A DNA stretch of 11,527 bases from DAOUMU01 sp034409055 (GTDB taxonomy: Bacteria > Chloroflexota > Anaerolineae > 4572-78 > J111): contig DAOUMU010000214.1 in the NCBI GenBank assembly GCA_034409055.1, positions 1 to 11,527 of the forward strand, read 5' to 3'. Shown here one piece after another: positions 1 to 5,980 of the stretch. Position 1 is the first letter of the stretch, and every line of letters begins with the position of its first letter. The position numbers and the translations under genes were made by a program. The notes below the pieces were generated by a model, which ran no database searches, was not told the origin of the DNA, and saw only the letters and a program-made list of their open reading frames with translations.

Positions 1-20
1 ATCCAGAGTTGGTTACGCAT
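1..20 (-). CDS. 5' end of a leftward gene, cut by the window edge
   Basis: Read on the minus strand, the sequence carries AAGGAGG (plus 27-33), a 6-base spacer and ATG (plus 18-20), followed by CGT AAC CAA CTC TGG, giving MRNQLW before the window ends. A full-length Shine-Dalgarno at ideal spacing is strong evidence for a real translation start. Six codons are too few to identify the product. A -10-like TACAAT on the minus strand (plus 64-69) would start the transcript near 57, leaving a leader of about 37 nt that coincides with the hairpin at 4-59. The gene is divergent from the M20 peptidase. Confidence 0.5.
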
Positions 21-59
21 AATCGCCTCCTTATTCTCTATCAGCGTAACCAATCTCTG
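4..59. repeat. Inverted repeat enclosing a Shine-Dalgarno and start codon
   Basis: The left arm (4-18) CAGAGTTGGTTACGC pairs with the right arm (44-59) GCGTAACCAATCTCTG: 15 base pairs with one bulged base, around a 25-base loop. On the minus strand the loop contains the AAGGAGG ribosome site, and the ATG lies at the loop/stem edge (its G pairs). It could be a 5'-UTR structure controlling the leftward gene, or a dispersed palindromic element. The sequence alone does not decide. Confidence 0.6.
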
Positions 60-121
60 CTAGATTGTAAATATCCTGCGCCTACAGGGGCGAAAAATGG
101 CTGTCAAATGTGCCATTGTCA

Positions 122-192
122 AGTTAACAATGAGTAATTAACAGTTTAACAATGAGTAATTAACAATGAGTAATTAACAGTAAACGGTGAAT
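122..192. repeat. Heptanucleotide tandem array (AATGAGT / AATTAAC units)
   Basis: The stretch parses into consecutive 7-mers: AGTTAAC, AATGAGT, AATTAAC, an 8-base AGTTTAAC, then AATGAGT, AATTAAC, AATGAGT, AATTAAC, AGTAAAC, GGTGAAT. Each AATGAGT-AATTAAC pair contains ATG AGT AAT TAA, a three-codon mini-ORF (130-141, 152-163, 166-177). The last unit contains the GTG start of the M20 gene. Short tandemly repeated heptamers of this kind are known from cyanobacteria (STRR elements). The relation here is by resemblance only. Confidence 0.75.
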
Positions 193-1566
193 AGCCAGCA
201 AGCTCAGATTTATAATTCCAGGCCAGCCGGGCAAGAGATCCGGATCGATTGGGCGACTGTTGAACAGGAAGCAGCCAGTTTATTGAGTCGTTATATCCGG
301 TTTGACACGACGAACCCGCCGGGTAATGAGGCCGCGGCCATAGAATTTTTGGCCGAAATTCTGCACCGGCGTGGTTTTCAACCCCAGGTTATCGAAGCCG
401 CGCCGGGCCGAGCCAATCTCATCACCCGCTTACCAGCTCAGGGCAACAGTCAGGCCCCCCCTTGCCTGCTTTACGCCCACGCCGATGTCGTTCTGGCCGA
501 TGCTGCTGCCTGGTCAAGTCCACCTTTTGGCGGTCAAATTAAAGACGGCTTTGTTTGGGGCCGGGGGGCATTGGATGATAAAGGCTTGGGGATTATCTTT
601 TTACAAGCCTTAACCCTGCTCAAACAATACGCCTCCCCGCTGAATCGAGACATTATTTTATTGATTGCTGCCGACGAGGAAACCAGCGGCAGCTATGGCG
701 TTGCCTGGCTGCTCGATCATTATCCAGAGTTAATCCGGGCCGAATATGTGTGGGATGAAGGTGGCGTGGGGCTGCGCCGGTCGAGCGGTCTCCCCCCCTA
801 CCTTTATCAGGTGGCCATTGCCGAAAAAGGCTCACTGACGGTCAAATTAGTGGCGCATGGCACGCCAGGCCACGCCTCTATTCCTCACGCCGATAATCCA
901 CAAGATCGACTGGTGCAGGCCCTTATGCGGGTGAGAGGCTGGCAACAGCCGGCCCGCCTGACCAAAGCGGTGGTCGAGATGTTACAGGTACTGGCTAGCA
1001 GCCAATCTTTTCCCCGCTCTATACTTTTTGCCCGGGCTGGTAACTCCCTCTTGTGGCCACTCCTGCGTCGTTTATTGGCAACAGAGCCCTATTTCGGGCC
1101 GCTTATCCGCAATACTGTCAGCCTGACTATGCTCAATGGCGGCCAAAAGAGCAACGTCATCCCGACTCAAGCCGAGGCCAAACTGGATATCCGGCTCCTG
1201 CCTGGTGAAGATTATGAAGCTGTTTTAGTCAATTTGCGTTCCGTAATTAGCGATCCCAAAGTAACGGTGGTGGCTGAAGAGCTGCCAACGGCCTCGGTGA
1301 CTGTCTCCACCCAGACCGATTTTTACCGGGTTCTGGCTGACACGTTGCAAACGATTGGCCCAGCCGGCCTGGTGACCCCTTACCTCACTCCTGGGACGAC
1401 CGACTCCCGTTTTTTTCGCCAGGCGGGGATGAAAGCCTACGGCTTTATGCCGATGTTATTAGATCATCAGGAGTTAAGCCGTATCCACGGTGTCGACGAG
1501 CGGATCTCCACCGCTAATTTGCGCTGGGGAATACAGGTGGTGTTTGAGACGCTGCAAAAGTTATAA
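187..1566 (+). CDS. M20 family zinc metallopeptidase / amidohydrolase
   Basis: This is a cytosolic two-zinc hydrolase of the M20/M25/M40 fold, expected to cleave a peptide or N-acyl amino acid bond; the substrate is not evident. All family landmarks are present: HAD at residues 98-100, GRGALDDKG with bridging Asp130, DEETSG with catalytic Glu164 and ligand Glu165, VWDEGG with Asp190, the GTPGHAS motif of the dimerisation (lid) domain, and the last zinc ligand His434 in RIHGVDER. Its 459 residues fit the carboxypeptidase S / PM20D1-like size class. No signal peptide is seen. The GTG start lies inside a heptamer repeat and has no Shine-Dalgarno, but no in-frame ATG, GTG or TTG occurs before the conserved LLSRYIRFDTTNPPG segment, so it is the only workable start. 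It probably has its own transcript, as the next gene has a promoter. Confidence 0.93.
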   Translation: MNSQQAQIYNSRPAGQEIRIDWATVEQEAASLLSRYIRFDTTNPPGNEAAAIEFLAEILHRRGFQPQVIEAAPGRANLITRLPAQGNSQAPPCLLYAHADVVLADAAAWSSPPFGGQIKDGFVWGRGALDDKGLGIIFLQALTLLKQYASPLNRDIILLIAADEETSGSYGVAWLLDHYPELIRAEYVWDEGGVGLRRSSGLPPYLYQVAIAEKGSLTVKLVAHGTPGHASIPHADNPQDRLVQALMRVRGWQQPARLTKAVVEMLQVLASSQSFPRSILFARAGNSLLWPLLRRLLATEPYFGPLIRNTVSLTMLNGGQKSNVIPTQAEAKLDIRLLPGEDYEAVLVNLRSVISDPKVTVVAEELPTASVTVSTQTDFYRVLADTLQTIGPAGLVTPYLTPGTTDSRFFRQAGMKAYGFMPMLLDHQELSRIHGVDERISTANLRWGIQVVFETLQKL

Positions 1567-1581
1567 AGGGGTTTGACTTTG

Positions 1582-1610
1582 TTGACAGGGGGCTGGTATC
1601 TCTTTAGAAT
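1582..1610 (+). promoter_or_regulatory. Sigma-70 type promoter for the pentapeptide gene
   Basis: A perfect -35 TTGACA (1582-1587), a 17-base spacer and a -10 TAGAAT (1605-1610) predict a start near 1617. The leader of about 23 nt holds TTGAGG ahead of the ATG at 1640. It is the best promoter in the window and makes the pentapeptide gene independent of the M20 gene. Confidence 0.75.
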
Positions 1611-1639
1611 AAAGAAAACAGATAATTGAGGTTTGCGAT

Positions 1640-2683
1640 ATGATTACTTCAACGGTTACGATCCAGTTATTCCCGGCTGAGGGCAAACAATGGGCCACTG
1701 TGGTTATCGAAGGTCCTGATGATCCGCAGCTAATTCTGGCCGAGGCGGTGAAGGCCCTCGGCGTAGAAATTTCTCGCTTGTATCTTGGCGGCACGCCAGG
1801 GGGGACGCCCCTGGATTTGGGTGGTCTGGAATCGATCGATCTGTCCTCTAACATCAGCCCGGTTTCGGTGGGCAACCTCTTGGGTGTGACGGACACGCTG
1901 CCGGAAGAAATGGTGGCTACCGTTGAAGAAGAGGAAACTGAGGAGATATCTCCGCCTGAAGCCAGCCCCGGCATGCGCCAAAAACAGTACGAACAGGCTA
2001 AAGCCTGGAAAGCTACTGGTGGACAAGAGTCGCTGCAGGGGTTTGATTTGTCTTATCAGGATTTAAGTGGGCTCGACTTATCCGGAGTAGATTTGAGCCA
2101 GTCGAATCTGGAAGGGGCCAGGTTGACCAATGCCAATTTAGCCGGGGCGAATCTGAGTAAGGCCGTTCTGAGCGTGGCCACCCTAACCGGAGCCAATTTA
2201 AAAGGAGCTAATCTCAGCCAGGCCAATTTAATTGAGGTTGCCTTGAGCAGGGCCAATCTGGCCGGGGTTGATTTGACCGGAGCCAATTTAACCGAAGCCA
2301 CCCTGAGAGAAACGGACTTAAGCAAAGCCACCCTGACCAAAGCCACGTTAAGCCAGGCCAACCTGGTCAGGGCCAACTTAAGTGGGGCCAATCTGGTGGA
2401 AATCAATTTGGCCGAAGCCAACCTCTCTCAGGCCGACTTGACCCAGGCTGATTTAAGCGGCGCTTTTTTGTACGAGGCCGTTTTGCATCGGGCTAATCTA
2501 TCCGGGGCAAATTTAGAGCACGGCAACCTGAGCCGGGCTAATTTGAGCCAGGCCGACCTGACCCATACCAACTTGGTCTATACCGATCTGAGCCTGGCCG
2601 ATTTGAGCGGGGCTAATTTGGATCAAGCCACCTTGCTCGACACTGATTTTGATGGGGCGGTTATGCCGGACGGCGATTCGTAA
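1640..2683 (+). CDS. Pentapeptide-repeat protein with a distinct N-terminal domain
   Basis: Residues 135-339 form 41 uninterrupted pentapeptides of the A(N/D)Lxx type, with Leu (once Phe) at the centre of every unit. This predicts a right-handed quadrilateral beta-helix of about ten coils. Residues 1 to about 75 form an apparently globular alpha/beta segment (TVTIQLF..., LILAEAVKALGVE) that I do not recognise, followed by an acidic linker (about 86-106, EEEETEE) and a short helical region (112-125). There is no signal peptide or membrane helix, so it is probably cytosolic. Some pentapeptide proteins (MfpA, Qnr) mimic DNA and protect gyrase, but most have no known role, and nothing here supports a gyrase link. 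The start is supported by TTGAGG eight bases upstream and a strong promoter. Confidence 0.9.
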   Translation: MITSTVTIQLFPAEGKQWATVVIEGPDDPQLILAEAVKALGVEISRLYLGGTPGGTPLDLGGLESIDLSSNISPVSVGNLLGVTDTLPEEMVATVEEEETEEISPPEASPGMRQKQYEQAKAWKATGGQESLQGFDLSYQDLSGLDLSGVDLSQSNLEGARLTNANLAGANLSKAVLSVATLTGANLKGANLSQANLIEVALSRANLAGVDLTGANLTEATLRETDLSKATLTKATLSQANLVRANLSGANLVEINLAEANLSQADLTQADLSGAFLYEAVLHRANLSGANLEHGNLSRANLSQADLTHTNLVYTDLSLADLSGANLDQATLLDTDFDGAVMPDGDS

Positions 2684-2725
2684 AAGTAAATTGATAGACA
2701 GAACCAGAAAGTTTTAGAGTGGGAA

Positions 2726-2789
2726 GCGTGTTGCGTATTGCGTGTTGCGTAAAATAAAAAATAAACGGAATACGCAATACGCAACACGC
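2726..2789. repeat. Inverted heptamer arrays forming a long hairpin
   Basis: The left arm holds three RTTGCGT heptamers (2730-2750). The right arm holds ACGGAAT, ACGCAAT, ACGCAAC and a partial unit (2765-2789). Positions 2726-2743 and 2772-2789 are perfect 18-base inverted repeats. With one G-T pair and one mismatch the stem extends to 25 pairs around an A-rich 14-base loop (2751-2764). It sits between the pentapeptide gene and dus, 22 bases before the dus ATG. There is no T-tract after it, so it is not a typical terminator. Confidence 0.8.
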
Positions 2790-2810
2790 GCCGTATGTTA
2801 TTCAACGGAT

Positions 2811-3794
2811 ATGACGCCTGTAACCAACTCACTCCACTCCCAACCAACCTTCATAGTCCGTGATATTCCGGTCTATGGCGATTTAATCCTATCGCCGATG
2901 GCCGGTTTTTCCGATAAGCCTTACCGGCTCATTTGCCGGGAATATGGCTCGGCTATGAGCTATACCGAGTTTGTCTCGGCCGATGGTATTTTGCATGACA
3001 ATCATCGCACCCGGCAAATGCTCGAATTTGATCCGGTTGAGCGGCCGGTGGTCTTTCAAATTTTTGGCAGTGACGAGAACATCCTCGAAGCTGCGGCCCG
3101 CCAAATTGAACCATGCGCTCCGGACATTATCGACCTCAATATGGGCTGCTCGGTCAAAAAAGTGTCCGGGCGTGGGGCCGGCGCGGCCTTACTCAAGAAC
3201 CCGGCCAAGATTGGCCGCATTTTTGCCCGCCTGACCAGGCTCCTGTCCGTGCCGGTGACGGGCAAAATTCGCTTGGGCTGGGATGACCACTCGCTCAACT
3301 ATCTGGAAGTGGCTAAAATTATGGAGGATAACGGGGCGGCCCTCATTGCTGTCCATGGCCGAAGCAAGGAACAGGGGTATAAAGAGGCGGCCAACTGGGA
3401 TGCTATCGCCGAGGTTAAAGCGGCGGTCAGTATCCCGGTCATCGGGAATGGGGACGTGACTTGCGTGGCCGATATAGACCGCATCAAGCAGCACACCAGT
3501 TGTGATGGGGTTTTGATTGGCCGGGCGGCCATCGGCAATCCCTGGATTTTCCAGGGCAAAGACATTGACCAGGTGACCCTGGCCGAAAAAGCCAAACTCA
3601 TCAAGCGTCACCTGGATTTGATGCTTGATTTTTACGGTCAGGAGCGGGGCTTGATTCTGTTCCGCAAGCACGTGGTTAAGTACGTCCGCGGCCTGGCTCA
3701 TAGTGCCAAAATCAGGGCCCAACTGGTGACCTGCACCCGTCCCGAAGAGTTTATTGATTTGATGTATGCTTACCAGGTAGCGGGTAGCTGTTAA
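2811..3794 (+). CDS. dus: tRNA-dihydrouridine synthase (Dus family)
   Basis: This FMN enzyme reduces specific uridines of tRNA to dihydrouridine with NAD(P)H. Landmarks (numbered from the ATG at 2811) are SPMAGFSDKPYR at 28-39, the EFVSADG segment, FQIFGS at 82-87, the active-site loop DLNMGC with catalytic Cys113, VTGKIRLGWD, IPVIGNGDV and the phosphate-binding DGVLIGRAAIGNPW. At 327 residues it matches DusB-like enzymes. The position after the catalytic Cys is Ser instead of the common Pro. An earlier in-frame GTG (2742) lies in the heptamer hairpin and would add 23 non-conserved residues, so I prefer the ATG at 2811, although it has no clear Shine-Dalgarno. Directly after the stop is a diverged copy of the gene's own tail. 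Confidence 0.93.
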   Translation: MTPVTNSLHSQPTFIVRDIPVYGDLILSPMAGFSDKPYRLICREYGSAMSYTEFVSADGILHDNHRTRQMLEFDPVERPVVFQIFGSDENILEAAARQIEPCAPDIIDLNMGCSVKKVSGRGAGAALLKNPAKIGRIFARLTRLLSVPVTGKIRLGWDDHSLNYLEVAKIMEDNGAALIAVHGRSKEQGYKEAANWDAIAEVKAAVSIPVIGNGDVTCVADIDRIKQHTSCDGVLIGRAAIGNPWIFQGKDIDQVTLAEKAKLIKRHLDLMLDFYGQERGLILFRKHVVKYVRGLAHSAKIRAQLVTCTRPEEFIDLMYAYQVAGSC

Positions 3795-3915
3795 CCGTCC
3801 CGAGGAAGTTATTGATTTGGCGCATACTTACGAGGCCGGAGCTGCTCGATGGGTAGTTCGGGCTAAGCCTCTCAGTTCGTGTTCCTCGTTGATCCCCACT
3901 TTCGGACTTTATTGA
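3795..3915 (+). pseudogene. Diverged second copy of the dus 3' end
   Basis: Positions 3795-3835 match 3737-3777 at 33 of 41 bases without gaps, starting right at the end of the dus stop codon. Translated from 3796 it reads RPEEVIDLAHTYEAGAARW, against RPEEFIDLMYAYQVAGSC in intact dus. Two of the eight differences are synonymous (both Glu codons) and there is no indel, so the copies look as if they diverged while coding. The frame is shifted relative to dus and stays open to TGA at 3913-3915. It is best read as the remaining tail of a lost dus paralogue or a partial tandem duplication. No start or upstream part is present. Confidence 0.6.
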
Positions 3916-3920
3916 GGAAA

Positions 3921-5873
3921 TTAGAATATTTCCCCATCTTTAGCCCGCATGTAGAGAACAGGCGTTGCAAACTCACGATTGTCCAACCCTATTTCAATGG
4001 CAACAGCATTACGAGCCCACTGCACAGCCCAATCGACTGGTTTGCGGGCAGCTATCGACGTGTAAAAGTGCTCCAGAAAAATCTCAGCCGTCTTGATCAG
4101 AACCTGATATTGCATCGCTACTACAGCCGGTATGCCTCTCTGTACAATTTTAGGAGCGATGCCTAGAAACCCCTGGGGTGAGTCGCTCTTGGCGCTTTCA
4201 CAGGTAGCCAGACTAACCAGACCTAGATGATCGTCAAAACCTAAGAGGATATTAGCAAAACGTTCGTCGTCGACTTTCCAGGTTTGGCCTGTTTTCTCAT
4301 CAACCAAAGCCAGGTAACCTTTACCATCCTGATAAATACCATGACCGACAAATTGAATCATATCCGGCTTCTGTTGTAACAGAGCATTACGGATTTCTTT
4401 GAAAGTGGCCCGTTTGACGGTTTGTATTTCAATTTGTCCTGCTGCAAGGGGGTCTGCTAAAGTCTGCAAAATGATATTTTCCCATTCGTCAGGATCCAGT
4501 GGGGTTTGATCAGCGGGATTAGCAATAATAGTCAGCAGATGAAGTGCTCCCTCCCTTCTTCTAGTACGATTCGGGGGGAGAGGAAGATTCAGGTAACGTG
4601 ACAGGACTGTATTGGGATTGGCTGCGATAAAGTAACCACCTAATGCCCGATAAGCAAACTCTAAAGGTAGACGGGCCAATGGATCCGCTTCAATCCTGAG
4701 CCGGATACGCAGTTTTGCTTTAGCAGCTCTGGCTGCGGCCTCAGTCTGCTGAAAATGTGTATGAATTTCATCGGGAAAGAGTAGTCTGTAAAGTTCCTGG
4801 CCAAAATTCTTTAGCAAATCTGCATTGGTTTGATGTTTTTCAATCAAATTCATGGATAACTCGATGTTACTCGCCACTGTGGTCAAAATAGTGACGGTTG
4901 CTTCTCCCTCAGAAGATCGCGCTGTAGCATAACCATTTGGGGCAATGTGTAACTCAAAATCAACGTACTGTTCTCTCATCTTATTAACATCTTCCTTGGC
5001 ATCAAGTGGATTTGTTTCTCCTGATACTTCAAAGGTTTCCTCAATCGCTTTGTGCCGTTTTTCTTCACTCTTTTTATCAAAGAGGAGCGAGCAGGCAGAC
5101 TGCACCTGCTCGGGATGGCCTTTCGAAACCCGGTACACAGACTGGCGATCCTCAAGGGAGAACTCAATGCTGGTTACCTCCAGATAAAGATCAATCAAGG
5201 CATTGATTTCATCTTCAGTAAAGGGTTTTAACTCAATGAAGGCAAAGTTGTTGTAAAAGGGAGAACCTAGCCACTTCAATCTGTTACTAAGCATCGTCAA
5301 CGTCTCCCTACTGGCCGTAACTAAGGCCAGACCACGCGGGGCTGGCTGGTTGAGCAGTGCTCTAAGAGTATATAACAATCTGGGGTTGGCCGGGGAGCTA
5401 TGCCCGGTTAAGTACTCAAACTCGTCTAGTAACAGAACAACCAATTGGTCAGAGGTACCAATGTTTTCAAAGAGCGTGCTCAACTCAAAGGTGTCGGTGA
5501 CATTTGATGATTCCAATATCTGCTCGACTTGTATCTTCAGTTTGTCATCTGAGAACGTTCGCCTCAGAGAGCGCAATACGTATCGCCAGAAGTTGGTCTC
5601 GTCAAAAAGACCAGTGTCATTCTCCAGAGGAATGCTGGAGCAGTCCAGGGAGACGAAGTGGGCTTGGTCCAGTGATGGCTGCCAGGAATTAGTCCTGGCC
5701 TTATACTTGATATAGTGAAGGAAAGAGGTTTTACCAATGCGATTCGTTCCGCTGACTGCGCTGGAACCTCGGTCTTTAGTGTTGGCCAAGCGGTTCAGTA
5801 CCGTAGTTGTTTCTTTACGCCGACCAATAAACAGGTCGGGATTTACCGGCGCTCCATACACGAAAGGGTTCAT
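3921..5873 (-). CDS. Gene C: STAND-like ATPase fused to a CHAT (caspase-like) protease
   Basis: The N-terminal P-loop ATPase opens with NPFVYGAPVNPDLFIGR, has Walker A GTNRIGKTS (42-50), Walker B LVVLLLDE (Asp150, Glu151) and a GHPEQ motif (252-256) like the GxP motif of STAND ATPases. Residues about 300-430 form a linker domain (YVDFELHI..., DPLARLPLEFAY) often seen before CHAT domains. Residues about 443-650 are a CHAT domain with catalytic His511 in FVGHG and Cys558 in LATCES, then GIPAVVAMQY and the terminal ATPVLY strand. Both catalytic residues are intact, so an active cysteine protease is expected. There is no signal peptide or membrane helix. The start has GAGG four bases upstream (minus strand). 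It is the last gene of the leftward block and converges with dus. The inference is a nucleotide-gated protease effector; the target is unknown. Confidence 0.88.
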   Translation of the reverse strand: MNPFVYGAPVNPDLFIGRRKETTTVLNRLANTKDRGSSAVSGTNRIGKTSFLHYIKYKARTNSWQPSLDQAHFVSLDCSSIPLENDTGLFDETNFWRYVLRSLRRTFSDDKLKIQVEQILESSNVTDTFELSTLFENIGTSDQLVVLLLDEFEYLTGHSSPANPRLLYTLRALLNQPAPRGLALVTASRETLTMLSNRLKWLGSPFYNNFAFIELKPFTEDEINALIDLYLEVTSIEFSLEDRQSVYRVSKGHPEQVQSACSLLFDKKSEEKRHKAIEETFEVSGETNPLDAKEDVNKMREQYVDFELHIAPNGYATARSSEGEATVTILTTVASNIELSMNLIEKHQTNADLLKNFGQELYRLLFPDEIHTHFQQTEAAARAAKAKLRIRLRIEADPLARLPLEFAYRALGGYFIAANPNTVLSRYLNLPLPPNRTRRREGALHLLTIIANPADQTPLDPDEWENIILQTLADPLAAGQIEIQTVKRATFKEIRNALLQQKPDMIQFVGHGIYQDGKGYLALVDEKTGQTWKVDDERFANILLGFDDHLGLVSLATCESAKSDSPQGFLGIAPKIVQRGIPAVVAMQYQVLIKTAEIFLEHFYTSIAARKPVDWAVQWARNAVAIEIGLDNREFATPVLYMRAKDGEIF

Positions 5874-5980
5874 TTATCCTCGCTTGCTCGACAGGAGACA
5901 GGTTCTATTTCACCCTCAATCTCACTCATATCGATGGAGATCATAAACAACAATGTGAGATTTGGCTGACACAATTTATT
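5870..5980 (-). other. Open in-frame extension of gene B after its amber stop
   Basis: After the TAG ending gene B (5981-5983) the same frame stays open for 36 codons to TGA (5870-5872). That TGA overlaps the ATG of gene C as ATGA, exactly the arrangement of the gene A/B junction. The tail contains an acidic stretch (SEIEGEIE). An independent small ORF is possible from ATG at 5929 (19 codons), but no Shine-Dalgarno precedes it. Either gene B once extended to gene C and was cut by an amber mutation, or this is a chance open stretch. No terminator or convincing promoter is visible in the gap. Confidence 0.4.

Noticed and set aside
122..192. Possible CRISPR-like repeats
   Set aside because: The repeats are directly abutting heptamers without spacers, and no cas gene is present.
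2056..2421. A 121-residue Leu/Ala-rich reading frame antisense to the pentapeptide gene
   Set aside because: It is the mirror of the 15-base periodic pentapeptide codons; it has no ribosome site and its composition is explained by the sense strand.
2726..2789. Rho-independent terminator of the pentapeptide gene
   Set aside because: The stem is strong but no T-tract follows on either strand, and the arms are built of heptamer repeats.
3112..3180. Ser instead of Pro after the catalytic Cys113 of Dus as a sign of inactivation
   Set aside because: The cysteine itself and all flavin/phosphate motifs are intact; this is more likely a subfamily variant.
3879..4166. A 95-residue plus-strand frame downstream of dus
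   Set aside because: It lies antisense over the conserved CHAT C-terminus of gene C and has no recognisable protein features.
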